The notes under the pieces are model-generated. The model was not told the DNA's origin. It did not search any database and was given only the letters and a program-made list of their open reading frames with translations. A DNA stretch of 64,000 nt from contig NZ_CP024636.1 of the NCBI RefSeq assembly GCF_009728735.1, positions 1,997,211 to 2,061,210 of the forward strand, in the 5' to 3' direction. A program made the translations under genes and the position numbers. The stretch is from Pantoea phytobeneficialis (GTDB lineage: Bacteria > Pseudomonadota > Gammaproteobacteria > Enterobacterales > Enterobacteriaceae). Positions 8,880 through 17,087 of the stretch are shown in pieces (position 1 is the first letter of the stretch; each line of letters begins with the position of its first letter).

Positions 8880-10196
8880 TTACTTACTCTCACGCTTAAT
8901 CGTCAACGGGAAAACCTGATCCGCGCCATATTGCGCGTCACAGCTGGCGATACCATCGCCTTGTTTACACACCAGTTCCGGCATGCGGTAGCGTGATTTA
9001 TCGCTACAGCTGGCGGTGTAGCGGCTGCGAACCACCATGGTGCCGGCGCTGGTCATGGCGGCGGTGACATCGGCCTTGCAGCGAATGCCATCGCCCTGGG
9101 TAATCAGCGCTGTGCCTTTGCCGTTTTTAATCTGATAACGCAGACTCGGCGGTTTACCGGTTGGCAGGTTGGTCTGACGCAGGGTGACGCGCCAGCGACC
9201 ATCCAGGAAACGTACCGAACCGACGCGCACGTCTTCGGCGGTGATCACCAGATCATCGGCTTTGGCTGGCGCGGTAGGCACCGGCGCAGCAACCTCAACC
9301 ACCGCAGGCGCGACGGGCGCTGCGGGCGGCGGCGCGGTCACGGTGGCGCTGGCCTGCGGCAGGGTGGTAGCCAGTTTTTCCGCCTGCGCAAACACCGGCG
9401 GTGGCGCGATCGGCTGGCTGACAACCGGAGCGGGCGCAGCGGCCGCCACGGGGGCCGCGGCTTGCGGGGTGCTGTGCAACCACCAGGCGGTTCCTGCGGC
9501 GGCAGCCAGCGCTACCGGGAGCAGCAGCAACCACGGGCGCAGGGATTTGCTGGCGGCAGGGGGCTGGACGGCGGCGATTACCGGTTCGGGTTCGCTCTCT
9601 TCCGGCTCAGGCTCAATGATCGGCTCCTCCGGTTCGACTTCCGGTTCGGCCAGCACAATCGGTGTGTCCACCACCGGCGGCGGTTCCGGCAACAGCGACG
9701 GCAGTTGCTCGTCAAGGCTGTCACGCAGACAGGCCAGTGCGTCATCACGCGAGCGGGCCTGCGGATCGACAAAGCCCCAGAAGGTAATCACCGGTTTGCC
9801 ATCCACCAGATAGACGTATTGCTGATCGGGGAATTGCAGGGTTTTACTCAGCAGCGCACCAAACAACCGCATCGCCGGGTTTTCTGCCTCACGCGCGCGC
9901 AGGCTCAGCGCCTGCAAATCCTGTTGATTGAGGGTGAGTTGTTCCAGCGCCTGACGACGTTCGTGATCGCTGGCCGCCAGCCATGAACGGACTTTGCCGC
10001 TAAAGGGGGCGTACCAGTCGAGGCGATCACCGCGTTCATTGGGTTGTGGGATGGCGAGACAGTTCGCCAGCGTGGTTTGGCGGCGTAGCCGCAAGGTTTC
10101 GCGAATTTGCAGAGCAGAAGCCCAGACGGGCTGGCCGTTCTCACCCAGTGCCAGAACCGCGTCAAGATTGCCGCTGCGCAGAAAAGTTTTTGCCAC
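8880..10196 (-). CDS. srfA: SrfA-family putative virulence protein, single-pass membrane protein
   Basis: 438-aa first protein of srfABC. A cytoplasmic N-terminal domain (about 1-180) is followed by an acidic Pro/Glu-rich linker (about 185-215), one transmembrane helix (about 225-245) and an Ala/Pro-rich linker to a C-terminal domain (about 320-435) with several Cys. The topology suggests an inner-membrane anchor with a periplasmic C-domain. No gene-dense terminator or second promoter appears inside the operon. Function unknown. Confidence 0.83.
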   Translation of the reverse strand: MAKTFLRSGNLDAVLALGENGQPVWASALQIRETLRLRRQTTLANCLAIPQPNERGDRLDWYAPFSGKVRSWLAASDHERRQALEQLTLNQQDLQALSLRAREAENPAMRLFGALLSKTLQFPDQQYVYLVDGKPVITFWGFVDPQARSRDDALACLRDSLDEQLPSLLPEPPPVVDTPIVLAEPEVEPEEPIIEPEPEESEPEPVIAAVQPPAASKSLRPWLLLLPVALAAAAGTAWWLHSTPQAAAPVAAAAPAPVVSQPIAPPPVFAQAEKLATTLPQASATVTAPPPAAPVAPAVVEVAAPVPTAPAKADDLVITAEDVRVGSVRFLDGRWRVTLRQTNLPTGKPPSLRYQIKNGKGTALITQGDGIRCKADVTAAMTSAGTMVVRSRYTASCSDKSRYRMPELVCKQGDGIASCDAQYGADQVFPLTIKRESK

Positions 10197-10337
10197 TCGT
10201 TGGCCCTTATCGGTGAATGTCTGAGGCAGAAAAAATCGATTTTGGTGATCTTAAGCCAAATAAGGGCAAATCAAACGGCGGAAATAAGGGGGAAAACAGG
10301 GCGGTTTTCCCCGGCTGGAGGATGAGTTGTAGAAAAT

Positions 10338-11516
10338 TTAACCGCGTGCGCGCGGCATCAGCACCAGATGCGTCAGCATCCCGCCGACCAGTCCCCAGAA
10401 GGCAGCGCCGATACCCAGCAGCGACACGCCGCTGGCGGTAATCAGAAACGCCACCACCGCGCTATCACGCAGTTGCGGTTCCGCCAGCGCGCGATGCAGG
10501 CTACCGGACAGCGTCGCCAGCAGCGCCAGACCGGCCAGCGTGGCAATCAACACCTGCGGCAGCGCGCTGAACAGCACCGCAATCAGCGCGCCGGTTAGCC
10601 CGGTGAGCAGATAGAAGAAACCGGCCAGCGCTGAGGCCATCCAGCGTTGTTTGGGATCGGGATCGACCTCTTCACCCATACAGATGGCGGCGGTGATGGC
10701 GGCAATACAGACGGAAAAGCCACCAAAGGGCGACAGCACCAGTGCCAGCAGCCCGGTCCAACTGGTCAGTGCCGAAATCGGCGGCTGATAACCGTGCGCC
10801 TGCAAGGTGGCGATGCCGGGGGCATTTTGCGACGCCATCGTCACCAGAAAATAGGGCAGGCCGACGCCAATCAGGGCGGTCAGCGAGAAGTGGGGGGTAA
10901 TCCACTGCGGCACGCTGAGGCTCAGTGACTGCGGCGGGAAATGAATGCTGTGTTGCCCAAGCGCCACCAGCACCCCGGTGACCAACGCGAGGATAATCGC
11001 ATAACGCGGTAACCAGCGACGACTCAGCAACCACACCAGGCACATGCTGCCGCACAGCGCAAAATTACCCTGTAAACCGGTAAAGGTATTCAGGCCGAAG
11101 CGCAGCAGGATCCCCGCCAGCATCGCGGCGGCCAGCGACTGCGGAATATGGTTCATCAGGCGCGCAAACAGGCCAGTGACGCCACTCAGCACAATCAAGG
11201 CGTTGGTAAAGACAAACACGCCAATCACTTCATTAAGGGTCAGGCCGTGCAGACTGGTCGCCAGCAGCGCTGCGCCGGGTGTCGACCAGGCGGCCAGAAT
11301 AGGCATTCTGGTCCACAGCGATAACCCGAGCGAGGCAACGCCCATGCCAATACCCAGCATTGAGAGCCAGCCGCCAATTTGTGCCGGAGAGGCACCGGCA
11401 GCCTGCGCCGCCTGAAAAATAATCGCAGCTGAACTGCTGTAACCCACCAGCACGGCAATAAACCCTGAAATCAGTATGGGGAGTGAAAAGGTGCTGCGCG
11501 GGGCGGTGGTGATCAT
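10338..11516 (-). CDS. ydcO: BenE/YdcO-family benzoate-type membrane transporter
   Basis: 392-aa inner-membrane transporter with about 11-12 hydrophobic segments, belonging to the benzoate:proton symporter (BenE) family. The N-terminal LISGFIAVLVGYSSSAAI and the central QNAPGIATLQAHGYQPP are family hallmarks. It lies divergently next to a sutR-like regulator, as E. coli ydcO does next to ydcN/sutR, which supports naming it ydcO. Substrate is unproven; the family is associated with benzoate import, while the E. coli gene is tied to sulfur-utilisation control. Confidence 0.87.
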   Translation of the reverse strand: MITTAPRSTFSLPILISGFIAVLVGYSSSAAIIFQAAQAAGASPAQIGGWLSMLGIGMGVASLGLSLWTRMPILAAWSTPGAALLATSLHGLTLNEVIGVFVFTNALIVLSGVTGLFARLMNHIPQSLAAAMLAGILLRFGLNTFTGLQGNFALCGSMCLVWLLSRRWLPRYAIILALVTGVLVALGQHSIHFPPQSLSLSVPQWITPHFSLTALIGVGLPYFLVTMASQNAPGIATLQAHGYQPPISALTSWTGLLALVLSPFGGFSVCIAAITAAICMGEEVDPDPKQRWMASALAGFFYLLTGLTGALIAVLFSALPQVLIATLAGLALLATLSGSLHRALAEPQLRDSAVVAFLITASGVSLLGIGAAFWGLVGGMLTHLVLMPRARG

Positions 11517-11612
11517 AGCAGGTGTTCCGGTTGTGCGTTATAGCGCACATTGTGGCATGGGACGCTATAGCGCACAAGTGATACACTGCGCGCGAGCTTG
11601 TCTGGAGATCCT

Positions 11613-12158
11613 ATGGAAAATCTGCATCAACATCTGAGCCTGGCGTTGAAACAGTTGCGCCAGGCCAATGGCTGGAGTCTGACGCTGGCGGCGGAACGCA
11701 CCGGCGTCAGCAAGGCGATGCTTGGCCAAATCGAACGCGGCGAGTCCAGCCCGACCGTGGCGACCCTGTGGAAAATTGCCACTGGCTTCAACGTGCCGTT
11801 TTCGTTCTTTATTCAGGGGAGCGAGCAGCCACCCGGCGCCGCTGCCACCTTTAGCCAGAGCAATGCGCAAATGCTGGCAAAATCGCTGCTGCCCTATGAC
11901 GCGCAGCTGCGATTTGACCTGCTGGAAGTGACGCTGGCCCCCGGCGCGCAAAGTGATTCTTCACCGCACGAAACAGGGGTGATTGAGCAGGTGGTGGTGC
12001 TGGAGGGCGAGTTGTTACTGGGCGTTGAGGGCACCTGGCGTCGTCTGCAACCCGGACAAGCCAGCCAGTTTGCCGGTGATAAACCGCACAGCTACCGTAA
12101 TCCTCTTAGCACGCCGCTGCGTTTTCATAGCCTGATCCACTATCCGCATCGGGCGTAA
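11613..12158 (+). CDS. sutR: SutR (YdcN)-type regulator, HTH plus cupin
   Basis: 181-aa transcription regulator with an N-terminal XRE-type helix-turn-helix (about 5-60; AAERTGVSKAMLGQIERGE) and a C-terminal cupin sensor (about 105-180). E. coli SutR regulates sulfur-utilisation genes. It is divergent from ydcO with a 96-bp gap, matching the E. coli order. ATG 11613 is chosen because CTGGAG lies 6-9 nt upstream; an in-frame TTG at 11598 lacks that support. Confidence 0.85.
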   Translation: MENLHQHLSLALKQLRQANGWSLTLAAERTGVSKAMLGQIERGESSPTVATLWKIATGFNVPFSFFIQGSEQPPGAAATFSQSNAQMLAKSLLPYDAQLRFDLLEVTLAPGAQSDSSPHETGVIEQVVVLEGELLLGVEGTWRRLQPGQASQFAGDKPHSYRNPLSTPLRFHSLIHYPHRA

Positions 12159-12171
12159 GGCTTACAAATTG

Positions 12172-12205
12172 ATACGAAGGTAAACTACACAGTTTGCCTT
12201 CGTAT
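12172..12205. promoter_or_regulatory. 34-bp inverted repeat before marR-type gene (operator or terminator)
   Basis: Two 15-nt arms (ATACGAAGG.AAACT and its complement) with one mismatch flank the 4-nt centre ACAC. It lies 14 nt after the sutR stop and 38 nt before the MarR-family start. It could be a MarR-type autoregulatory operator, since such operators are palindromic and overlap the promoter, or a terminator for sutR; the downstream run TATTTATATA is AT-rich but not a clean U-tract. Confidence 0.55.
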
Positions 12206-12242
12206 TTATATACTCGCTTTTCATTGTAAGGGAGACGTCGCT

Positions 12243-12665
12243 ATGAGCGATCTGAACAGCGCCGCCGCGTTGCTGCGTAGCGTCAACGGCAAACTGGGAC
12301 GCCGTTTGCGCGAATCGGCCCCGCCGGGTGACCTCACCTGGTCGCAAGTTGCAGTACTCGGTTATCTGGTGCGTGATGGTGCCATGACGATAACCGAACT
12401 GGCGGCGGCAGAAGGGGTGCGAACCCAGTCGATGGGCGCAACCGTTGCCAGCCTGGTCACGGCCGGGATGGTGCTGGGCGAAGCTGACCCGCACGATGGT
12501 CGCAAAACGCGCTACCATCCTACGAAAGCCTGCCGCGCGCTGGTGGCGGCCAATCGTGCCCAGCGTGATGACTGGCTGGTACGCAGCATGGCGACGCTCA
12601 ACCCGCAGGAACAGCAGACGCTGCTGGCGGCCATTCCCTTACTGCAACGACTTGCCGACCAATAA
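12243..12665 (+). CDS. MarR-family transcriptional regulator
   Basis: 140-aa winged-helix regulator. The HTH is about 48-72 (MTITELAAAEGVRTQSMGATV) and the wing contains ADPHDGRKTRY, the DxRxxR-like signature of MarR proteins. AGGGAG lies 8-10 nt before the ATG. It is followed after 17 nt by a cysteine hydrolase gene, most likely co-transcribed and controlled by this protein. The inducing ligand is unknown. Confidence 0.88.
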   Translation: MSDLNSAAALLRSVNGKLGRRLRESAPPGDLTWSQVAVLGYLVRDGAMTITELAAAEGVRTQSMGATVASLVTAGMVLGEADPHDGRKTRYHPTKACRALVAANRAQRDDWLVRSMATLNPQEQQTLLAAIPLLQRLADQ

Positions 12666-12682
12666 TCCTGAGAGGACCCGAG

Positions 12683-13234
12683 ATGGCTGTAACAACTTTA
12701 GATGCAAAAACCGCCCTGATTGTGATTGACCTGCAACACGGGATCGTGGCGCTGCCTGTGGTGCACGACCCGAAAGTGGTGATTGAGCGTTGTCAGCGTC
12801 TTACTGATGCCTTCCGTGCGCACGATCTGCCGGTGGTGCTGGTGAATGTGGCGGGTGGTGCGCCAGGCCGTAACGAGCAGGCGCGTCATAGCGGTGAACT
12901 GCCGGCTGACTGGGCGGTACTGGTGCCGGAAATGACGCCACAACCGGGCGACATTAGCGTGACCAAGAAAACCTGGGGTGCCTTCCACAACACCGGTCTG
13001 CATGAGCAGCTGCAACAACGCGGTGTCACTCAGGTGGTGGTGTGCGGTATCGCGACCAGCATCGGTGTGGAGTCTACCGCGCGTCAGGCGTATGAACTCG
13101 GTTACAACGTCACGCTGGCGACAGACGCCATGACCTGCCTGAATGCGGATACCCATCAGAACAGCGTGGAGCGTATTTTCCCGCGCCTGGGCGAAACCGG
13201 TTCAACCGAGGATGTGTTGGCGCTGTTGGGTTAA
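12683..13234 (+). CDS. Isochorismatase-family cysteine hydrolase
   Basis: 183-aa soluble hydrolase. The catalytic triad of the family is visible: Asp in TALIVIDLQHG (about 14), Lys in SVTKKTWGAF (about 95) and Cys in VVVCGIATSIGVESTAR (about 122), with the usual non-proline cis-peptide region before the Cys. Family members hydrolyse isochorismate, nicotinamide or other amides; the sequence does not fix the substrate. Probably the second gene of a MarR-regulated operon. Confidence 0.87.
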   Translation: MAVTTLDAKTALIVIDLQHGIVALPVVHDPKVVIERCQRLTDAFRAHDLPVVLVNVAGGAPGRNEQARHSGELPADWAVLVPEMTPQPGDISVTKKTWGAFHNTGLHEQLQQRGVTQVVVCGIATSIGVESTARQAYELGYNVTLATDAMTCLNADTHQNSVERIFPRLGETGSTEDVLALLG

Positions 13235-13241
13235 TAAACAT

Positions 13242-13333
13242 TGCGCGATGAATCGCGCCGCTACGATTTACCACCCCCGCTCGTAGCGGCGCAATTTACC
13301 ACACACGCTTGTAGCGGCGCGATTTATCGCGCT
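13242..13333. repeat. REP cluster, three units
   Basis: Three copies of the GTAGCGGCGCGATTTATCGCGC-type unit, the first inverted and two forward, the middle one diverged (GCAATTTACC). They fill the gap after the hydrolase gene and before the PIN remnant. Confidence 0.8.
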
Positions 13334-13630
13334 AATCCCACGGATTCAACAGCATCAACCCCTCCCGGTAAAATCTCGCACATTACGCGTTACCAGAACC
13401 ATGTCATGATGAATCGCCGTAGCGGCAATTAACGCATCCGTCGCCGGGCGCACAGGCGGCAGACAGCGCTGTCAATATCCAACGTCCTCCAGGCAAATTC
13501 AATCAGCACCCGTTCTTGATACCAGCGCTGCAAACGGTGGGCCTGCGTCGGATCTTTACGCGCAAATTTAAGGATACCTTTTTCAATTTCTATCAACGTG
13601 AGGGCGGAGATACACATATCCTCCGCATTG
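13332..13630 (-). pseudogene. Degenerate PIN-domain (VapC/FitB-like) toxin gene
   Basis: Reading the minus strand gives a PIN-domain protein split over three frames. The first piece contains CISALTLIEIEKGILKFAR and ends at a stop after ARRRMR. Shifting frame continues with RPATDALIAATAIHHDMVLV and TRNVRDFTGRG, then a stop, and a third frame gives LMLLNPWD with a stop at 13332-13334. The order (acidic residues, DALIAA, TRNxxDF, LNPW) is that of VapC/FitB endoribonucleases. The N-terminal first Asp segment is absent, so the gene is truncated as well as frameshifted. No antitoxin gene is adjacent. Confidence 0.75.
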
Positions 13631-13648
13631 AGGCTATATCTAAGCATA

Positions 13649-13690
13649 AAAAAAGCCCTGCCAAACATCATGTCTGACAGGGCTTTGTTT
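13649..13690 (-). terminator. Rho-independent terminator of pqqU
   Basis: On the minus strand, 7 nt past the pqqU stop, AAAGCCCTG pairs with CAGGGCTTT and is followed by a T-run. The plus-strand side also has a T-run, so it may act in both directions. Confidence 0.85.
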
Positions 13691-13696
13691 TTTTAA

Positions 13697-15823
13697 TTAC
13701 TGGAACGCGTAGCTCACGGTCAGGCCGACGCTGTAGTTACGACCCGGCGCCGGTTCGTAATAGCGGCCATTACTCTCGTTAACGATCACCGAACCGATGT
13801 AGTTGCGGTCGAACAGGTTATCGACGCGACCAAACAGATCCAGCGTCCAGCTCTCTTTAATCAGCCACTTATAACCACTGTTCAGGCCCACCACGGTGTA
13901 TGCCGGGGCTTTCACATCGTTTTCATCATCGGCGGCGATGTCGCTCATATAACGCACATCGGCTCCGGCATACCAGCCCAGATCCGGCGCATAAGACAGA
14001 CCGGCATACGCCATGCTGCGCGCGATCCCCGGAATGCGGTTGCCGTCACAGCTCTCGGTGCCACAGGCGTTGCTGCGGTAGCGTGCATCGAGCAGCGTCC
14101 AGGCAGCCTTCACACGCCAGTCTTCGCCAAATTGCTGATCAAGGCCCAGCTCAAGACCACGACGACGGGTTTGTCCGGCATTTTTGTAGCTGGTGCGCCC
14201 GTTGTTGCTGCTATCCGCAACGATTTCGTTATCCGTATCGGTCTGGAAAATGGCAGCAGTGAGCAGGCCGTAACCAATGCGTTTTTTGCTACCCAGTTCG
14301 ATCGTGTCGCTGGTGGCCGGTTTCAGACCGAGGTTAAGGCCGGACTGGCCGTCAGAACGGTAGGACAACTCATTGATGGTCGGGGTTTCGAAACCACGCC
14401 CCGCAGAGACATAAGCATTCCAGCTATCATCAATGGCGTATTTCAACGACGCGGCAGGCAGCCAGCGGTGGTAACGCGCGTTGCCGCTGTCGTCGCCGTT
14501 GCCGGAGGTGATGTAGAAATCGTTGGAGTCGAAATTGACGGTGCTGAAACGCACACCGGCATCCAACGACCATTTATCGGTTAGCTGCCACGCGGTTTGC
14601 ACGTAAGGATCAAGGTTCCACATCAGATTGCGTTCATTACGACGCATATCCCCCATCACGCCGTAATCGGTGACGCCGTTACTGGTGGTGAAGTTCTCGT
14701 AGCCTTTGCGGCGTTCAGTCATGGTTTCATAATCAAGACCGCCGGTCAGCGTTACCGGGATGGTGAACAGCGTATCGCGATGCGTCCAGCGGGTATCGAT
14801 GCCCTGATAATGGCGGGTCAGGGAGATTACGCCGCCCGGATGGGCTGGGCTGGTCTGCGAGCTTGCCGGAATCGACTGATACTGCGTGGTTTCGCGTACC
14901 CCGGCATACATCATCACGCTCAGGTCGTCGTTTTCACTCATCTGGCGCTGATAATGCAGGCCGCCCTGGGTCTGATCGACGGTTTTACGCGCATTGTACA
15001 GGCTGACGTTGCTGACCACCTGACGCGGGTTCTGCTCCCATTGCGCCTGGGTTAAACCGCCGGGATCCTGTGCATCGACATGCACGCTGTTGAACAGCAG
15101 CGTCAGGGTGCTGACATCATCAATGCGTACGCCGAGCTTGGCGTTGCCGAGGTTCTTTTCTGCTGAGCTGTGATCGCGATAGCCGTGGGTGGTAAAGCGT
15201 GAGGCTGAAATGGTGTAGTTGACGTCACCGGCATGGGTGCCATCGCCCGTCGCGCCACTGGCTTTGACGCTGTTGCGCCAACTGCCATAGCTGCCGTACC
15301 AGGTGCTGGCTTCCAGCGTGGTGGGCTGCTGCCCGGTTTGGGTGTCTACGTTGATCACCCCACCGGACGAGTTACCGTACAGCGCCGAGAAGGGACCGCG
15401 CAGCACTTCAACATGGTCAATCGAGCCGATATCAACGTTGGAGGTCTGACCCTGGCCGTCTGGCATGGTGGCGGGAATGCCGTCGACATACATGCGGATG
15501 CCACGCAGGCCATAGGTGGAACGCGAACCAAAACCGCGCACCGAAATTTGCAGGTCCTGAGCATAGTTTTGACGGTTCTGAATTTGCATGCCCGGCACGC
15601 CCATCAGATTTTCTGACAGGTTAACGCGCGGGGCCGCGTGACGCATATCGTCGCCGGAGACGACGCTGACCGCCGCAGGCGTATCGAGTTCAGATAAACC
15701 GGAACTGTCGGGAGTGGCACTGACCACCAAGGTGTTGCTGGCATCATCAGCGGCCAGCAGTGGCAACGGAAACGCCGCAGGCAGCGCCAGCCACAGCGCC
15801 TGGCGCAGTAAAGCTATTTTCAT
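13697..15823 (-). CDS. pqqU: PqqU (YncD)-type TonB-dependent outer-membrane receptor for PQQ
   Basis: 708-aa outer-membrane receptor. A signal peptide (about 1-24) precedes a TonB-box-like segment (NTLVVSATP), the plug domain (about 40-160, with VPGMQIQNRQNYAQDLQ and IRMYVDGIPATMPDGQ) and a 22-strand barrel ending in aromatic YAFQ. It closely follows my memory of E. coli YncD, renamed PqqU because it imports the cofactor pyrroloquinoline quinone. E. coli cannot make PQQ, but this genome also carries pqqABCDEF 8 kb away, so import would be for recapture or sharing. It is followed by its own terminator and appears monocistronic. Confidence 0.9.
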   Translation of the reverse strand: MKIALLRQALWLALPAAFPLPLLAADDASNTLVVSATPDSSGLSELDTPAAVSVVSGDDMRHAAPRVNLSENLMGVPGMQIQNRQNYAQDLQISVRGFGSRSTYGLRGIRMYVDGIPATMPDGQGQTSNVDIGSIDHVEVLRGPFSALYGNSSGGVINVDTQTGQQPTTLEASTWYGSYGSWRNSVKASGATGDGTHAGDVNYTISASRFTTHGYRDHSSAEKNLGNAKLGVRIDDVSTLTLLFNSVHVDAQDPGGLTQAQWEQNPRQVVSNVSLYNARKTVDQTQGGLHYQRQMSENDDLSVMMYAGVRETTQYQSIPASSQTSPAHPGGVISLTRHYQGIDTRWTHRDTLFTIPVTLTGGLDYETMTERRKGYENFTTSNGVTDYGVMGDMRRNERNLMWNLDPYVQTAWQLTDKWSLDAGVRFSTVNFDSNDFYITSGNGDDSGNARYHRWLPAASLKYAIDDSWNAYVSAGRGFETPTINELSYRSDGQSGLNLGLKPATSDTIELGSKKRIGYGLLTAAIFQTDTDNEIVADSSNNGRTSYKNAGQTRRRGLELGLDQQFGEDWRVKAAWTLLDARYRSNACGTESCDGNRIPGIARSMAYAGLSYAPDLGWYAGADVRYMSDIAADDENDVKAPAYTVVGLNSGYKWLIKESWTLDLFGRVDNLFDRNYIGSVIVNESNGRYYEPAPGRNYSVGLTVSYAFQ

Positions 15824-15994
15824 TATGAAAGACCGTAATAAATGAAAGGAAATGAACCGGTTGGAACATAATGAGACATATGTTAATAGTTTTTACCCAG
15901 GCTGGCATTACATTTTAAGCTATTTGCCCAATAAAAGGCTGTTACCGTCAGGGGAATAGCAGGGACGGTGAACACATCTGCGGGGGCGGGAGTA

Positions 15995-16255
15995 CTATGG
16001 ATAGGTTGTCAGGACGTGTTCTATCTGGTTGGACATCGATTTATAAAATTTAAACTGCTCTCCCGCTATGTTGAGAAAAACCGCCTCGTGTATACGCAAG
16101 GAATTGAATTTTCTCTTCTTATCTTCAGCGATTCGTATCCGTAAATCTTTAATTATTATTGAACGGTATCCATCATTACCGGGTATTTCTGTCAGGATGC
16201 CGTGATAAAGGGTCGCAGGGTCAGATATTTCGTAGAAAGCAACGTCAGCGTCCAT
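15995..16255 (-). CDS. Hypothetical protein, 86 aa
   Basis: Not recognised. An open frame of 86 aa in an AT-rich stretch, mixed charged/hydrophobic, without signal peptide or membrane helix; contains a basic patch (EDKKRKFNS). The start has only a weak AGG upstream. AT-rich codon use differs from flanking genes, suggesting acquired DNA. It may be a real accessory gene or a remnant; no recognisable partner is adjacent. Confidence 0.4.
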   Translation of the reverse strand: MDADVAFYEISDPATLYHGILTEIPGNDGYRSIIIKDLRIRIAEDKKRKFNSLRIHEAVFLNIAGEQFKFYKSMSNQIEHVLTTYP

Positions 16256-16420
16256 TTATTTAACCTGATTAAGCACGGGAGGCTCCCCGCATCATAATTA
16301 TATCCCGGTATTTTTTCTGCAATGGGAACTAAGACAATCCTGAGGTCATTTTAAGACTGGGTTAACCTCACGACGCGGGTACTGTTGAAATAAAAGAAAG
16401 GGGTTCGCCCGGCATTTATA

Positions 16421-16450
16421 AATAGCCGCTTTAAACCGAGCGGCTATTTT
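16421..16450 (-). terminator. Hairpin, probable terminator for the 16508-16762 gene
   Basis: ATAGCCGCT and AGCGGCTAT form a 9-bp stem with an 8-nt loop. On the minus strand it lies about 57 nt past the stop of the small gene and is followed by TTTATAA. T-rich sequence also follows on the plus strand. Confidence 0.55.
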
Positions 16451-16507
16451 ATCTCAGATTACGAACGTGTCGCGATAGGGATACGAAAATCAGTGTGCGT
16501 GATTTCT

Positions 16508-16762
16508 TTAAAAGGATGATTTCCGTAGCGATGACTGAGATTCAGCAGAAGGTGATTTATTGGCTGTCTTCAAGGTTTCTCTGGCAACAGAGTTAGCTCT
16601 CGACGAGATGGTGGAAGCAAGATATCCAGTTTGCGTATGCATGTGCTCCACAGGCATGGTTTTATCGTAGTACCAGATTTTATTTATACTTTTATCGAAG
16701 CTCACTTTCTTCTTTGAAGAATCACCCGGATTAATATGTGAAGCGTTGAGATGGTTTTCCAT
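16508..16762 (-). CDS. Hypothetical protein, 84 aa, Ser/Lys-rich
   Basis: Not recognised. 84 aa, rich in Ser, Lys and Asn, probably disordered, no membrane segment. Residues 17-33 read KKKVSFDKSINKIWYYD, which looks like the eukaryotic PP1-docking RVxF motif (K19-V-S-F22), a short motif that can arise by chance. No clear ribosome-binding site precedes the ATG. It lies in the AT-rich pocket and has its own downstream hairpin. Could be a small secreted or effector-like protein, but nothing beyond composition supports that. Confidence 0.4.
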   Translation of the reverse strand: MENHLNASHINPGDSSKKKVSFDKSINKIWYYDKTMPVEHMHTQTGYLASTISSRANSVARETLKTANKSPSAESQSSLRKSSF

Positions 16763-17087
16763 TATTCAGGAATTAGAGGAAATTGTTTTGTCGGTTGTGT
16801 TGTTTATTGTCAGTGAGAATTTAGTAGGTGAGTGGTTTTTTTAATTTTTTGACTGAGTATACCTGTACCGGAAATAATTATCATAATGCCCTCCATTAGC
16901 TAATTGATTCTCAGTTCCTGTTATTTCTCACCTTGCTTAACGTATACAGCAAGTGGTCATTTTTACTCCAGCAACAAGAATAGCCGATTGATACTTTTTT
17001 TCAGCGTTTTTTCTGACATAAATACGGCGCGTTCTGCCAAAGTTGGCCGCCTTTCTGACAATGTCTCAGAGCAGGCAGCCAACCTCA
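16763..17087. other. AT-rich gap with no gene recognised
   Basis: 325 bp of AT-rich sequence between two minus-strand genes. Short open frames occur but none has a convincing start, composition or recognisable product. It should contain the promoter of the 84-aa gene and the end of the MBL-fold transcript. Confidence 0.5.

Noticed and set aside
3545..10196. Type III or type VI secretion effector cluster
   Set aside because: The srf label is historical; no secretion-apparatus gene or signal is present in the window.
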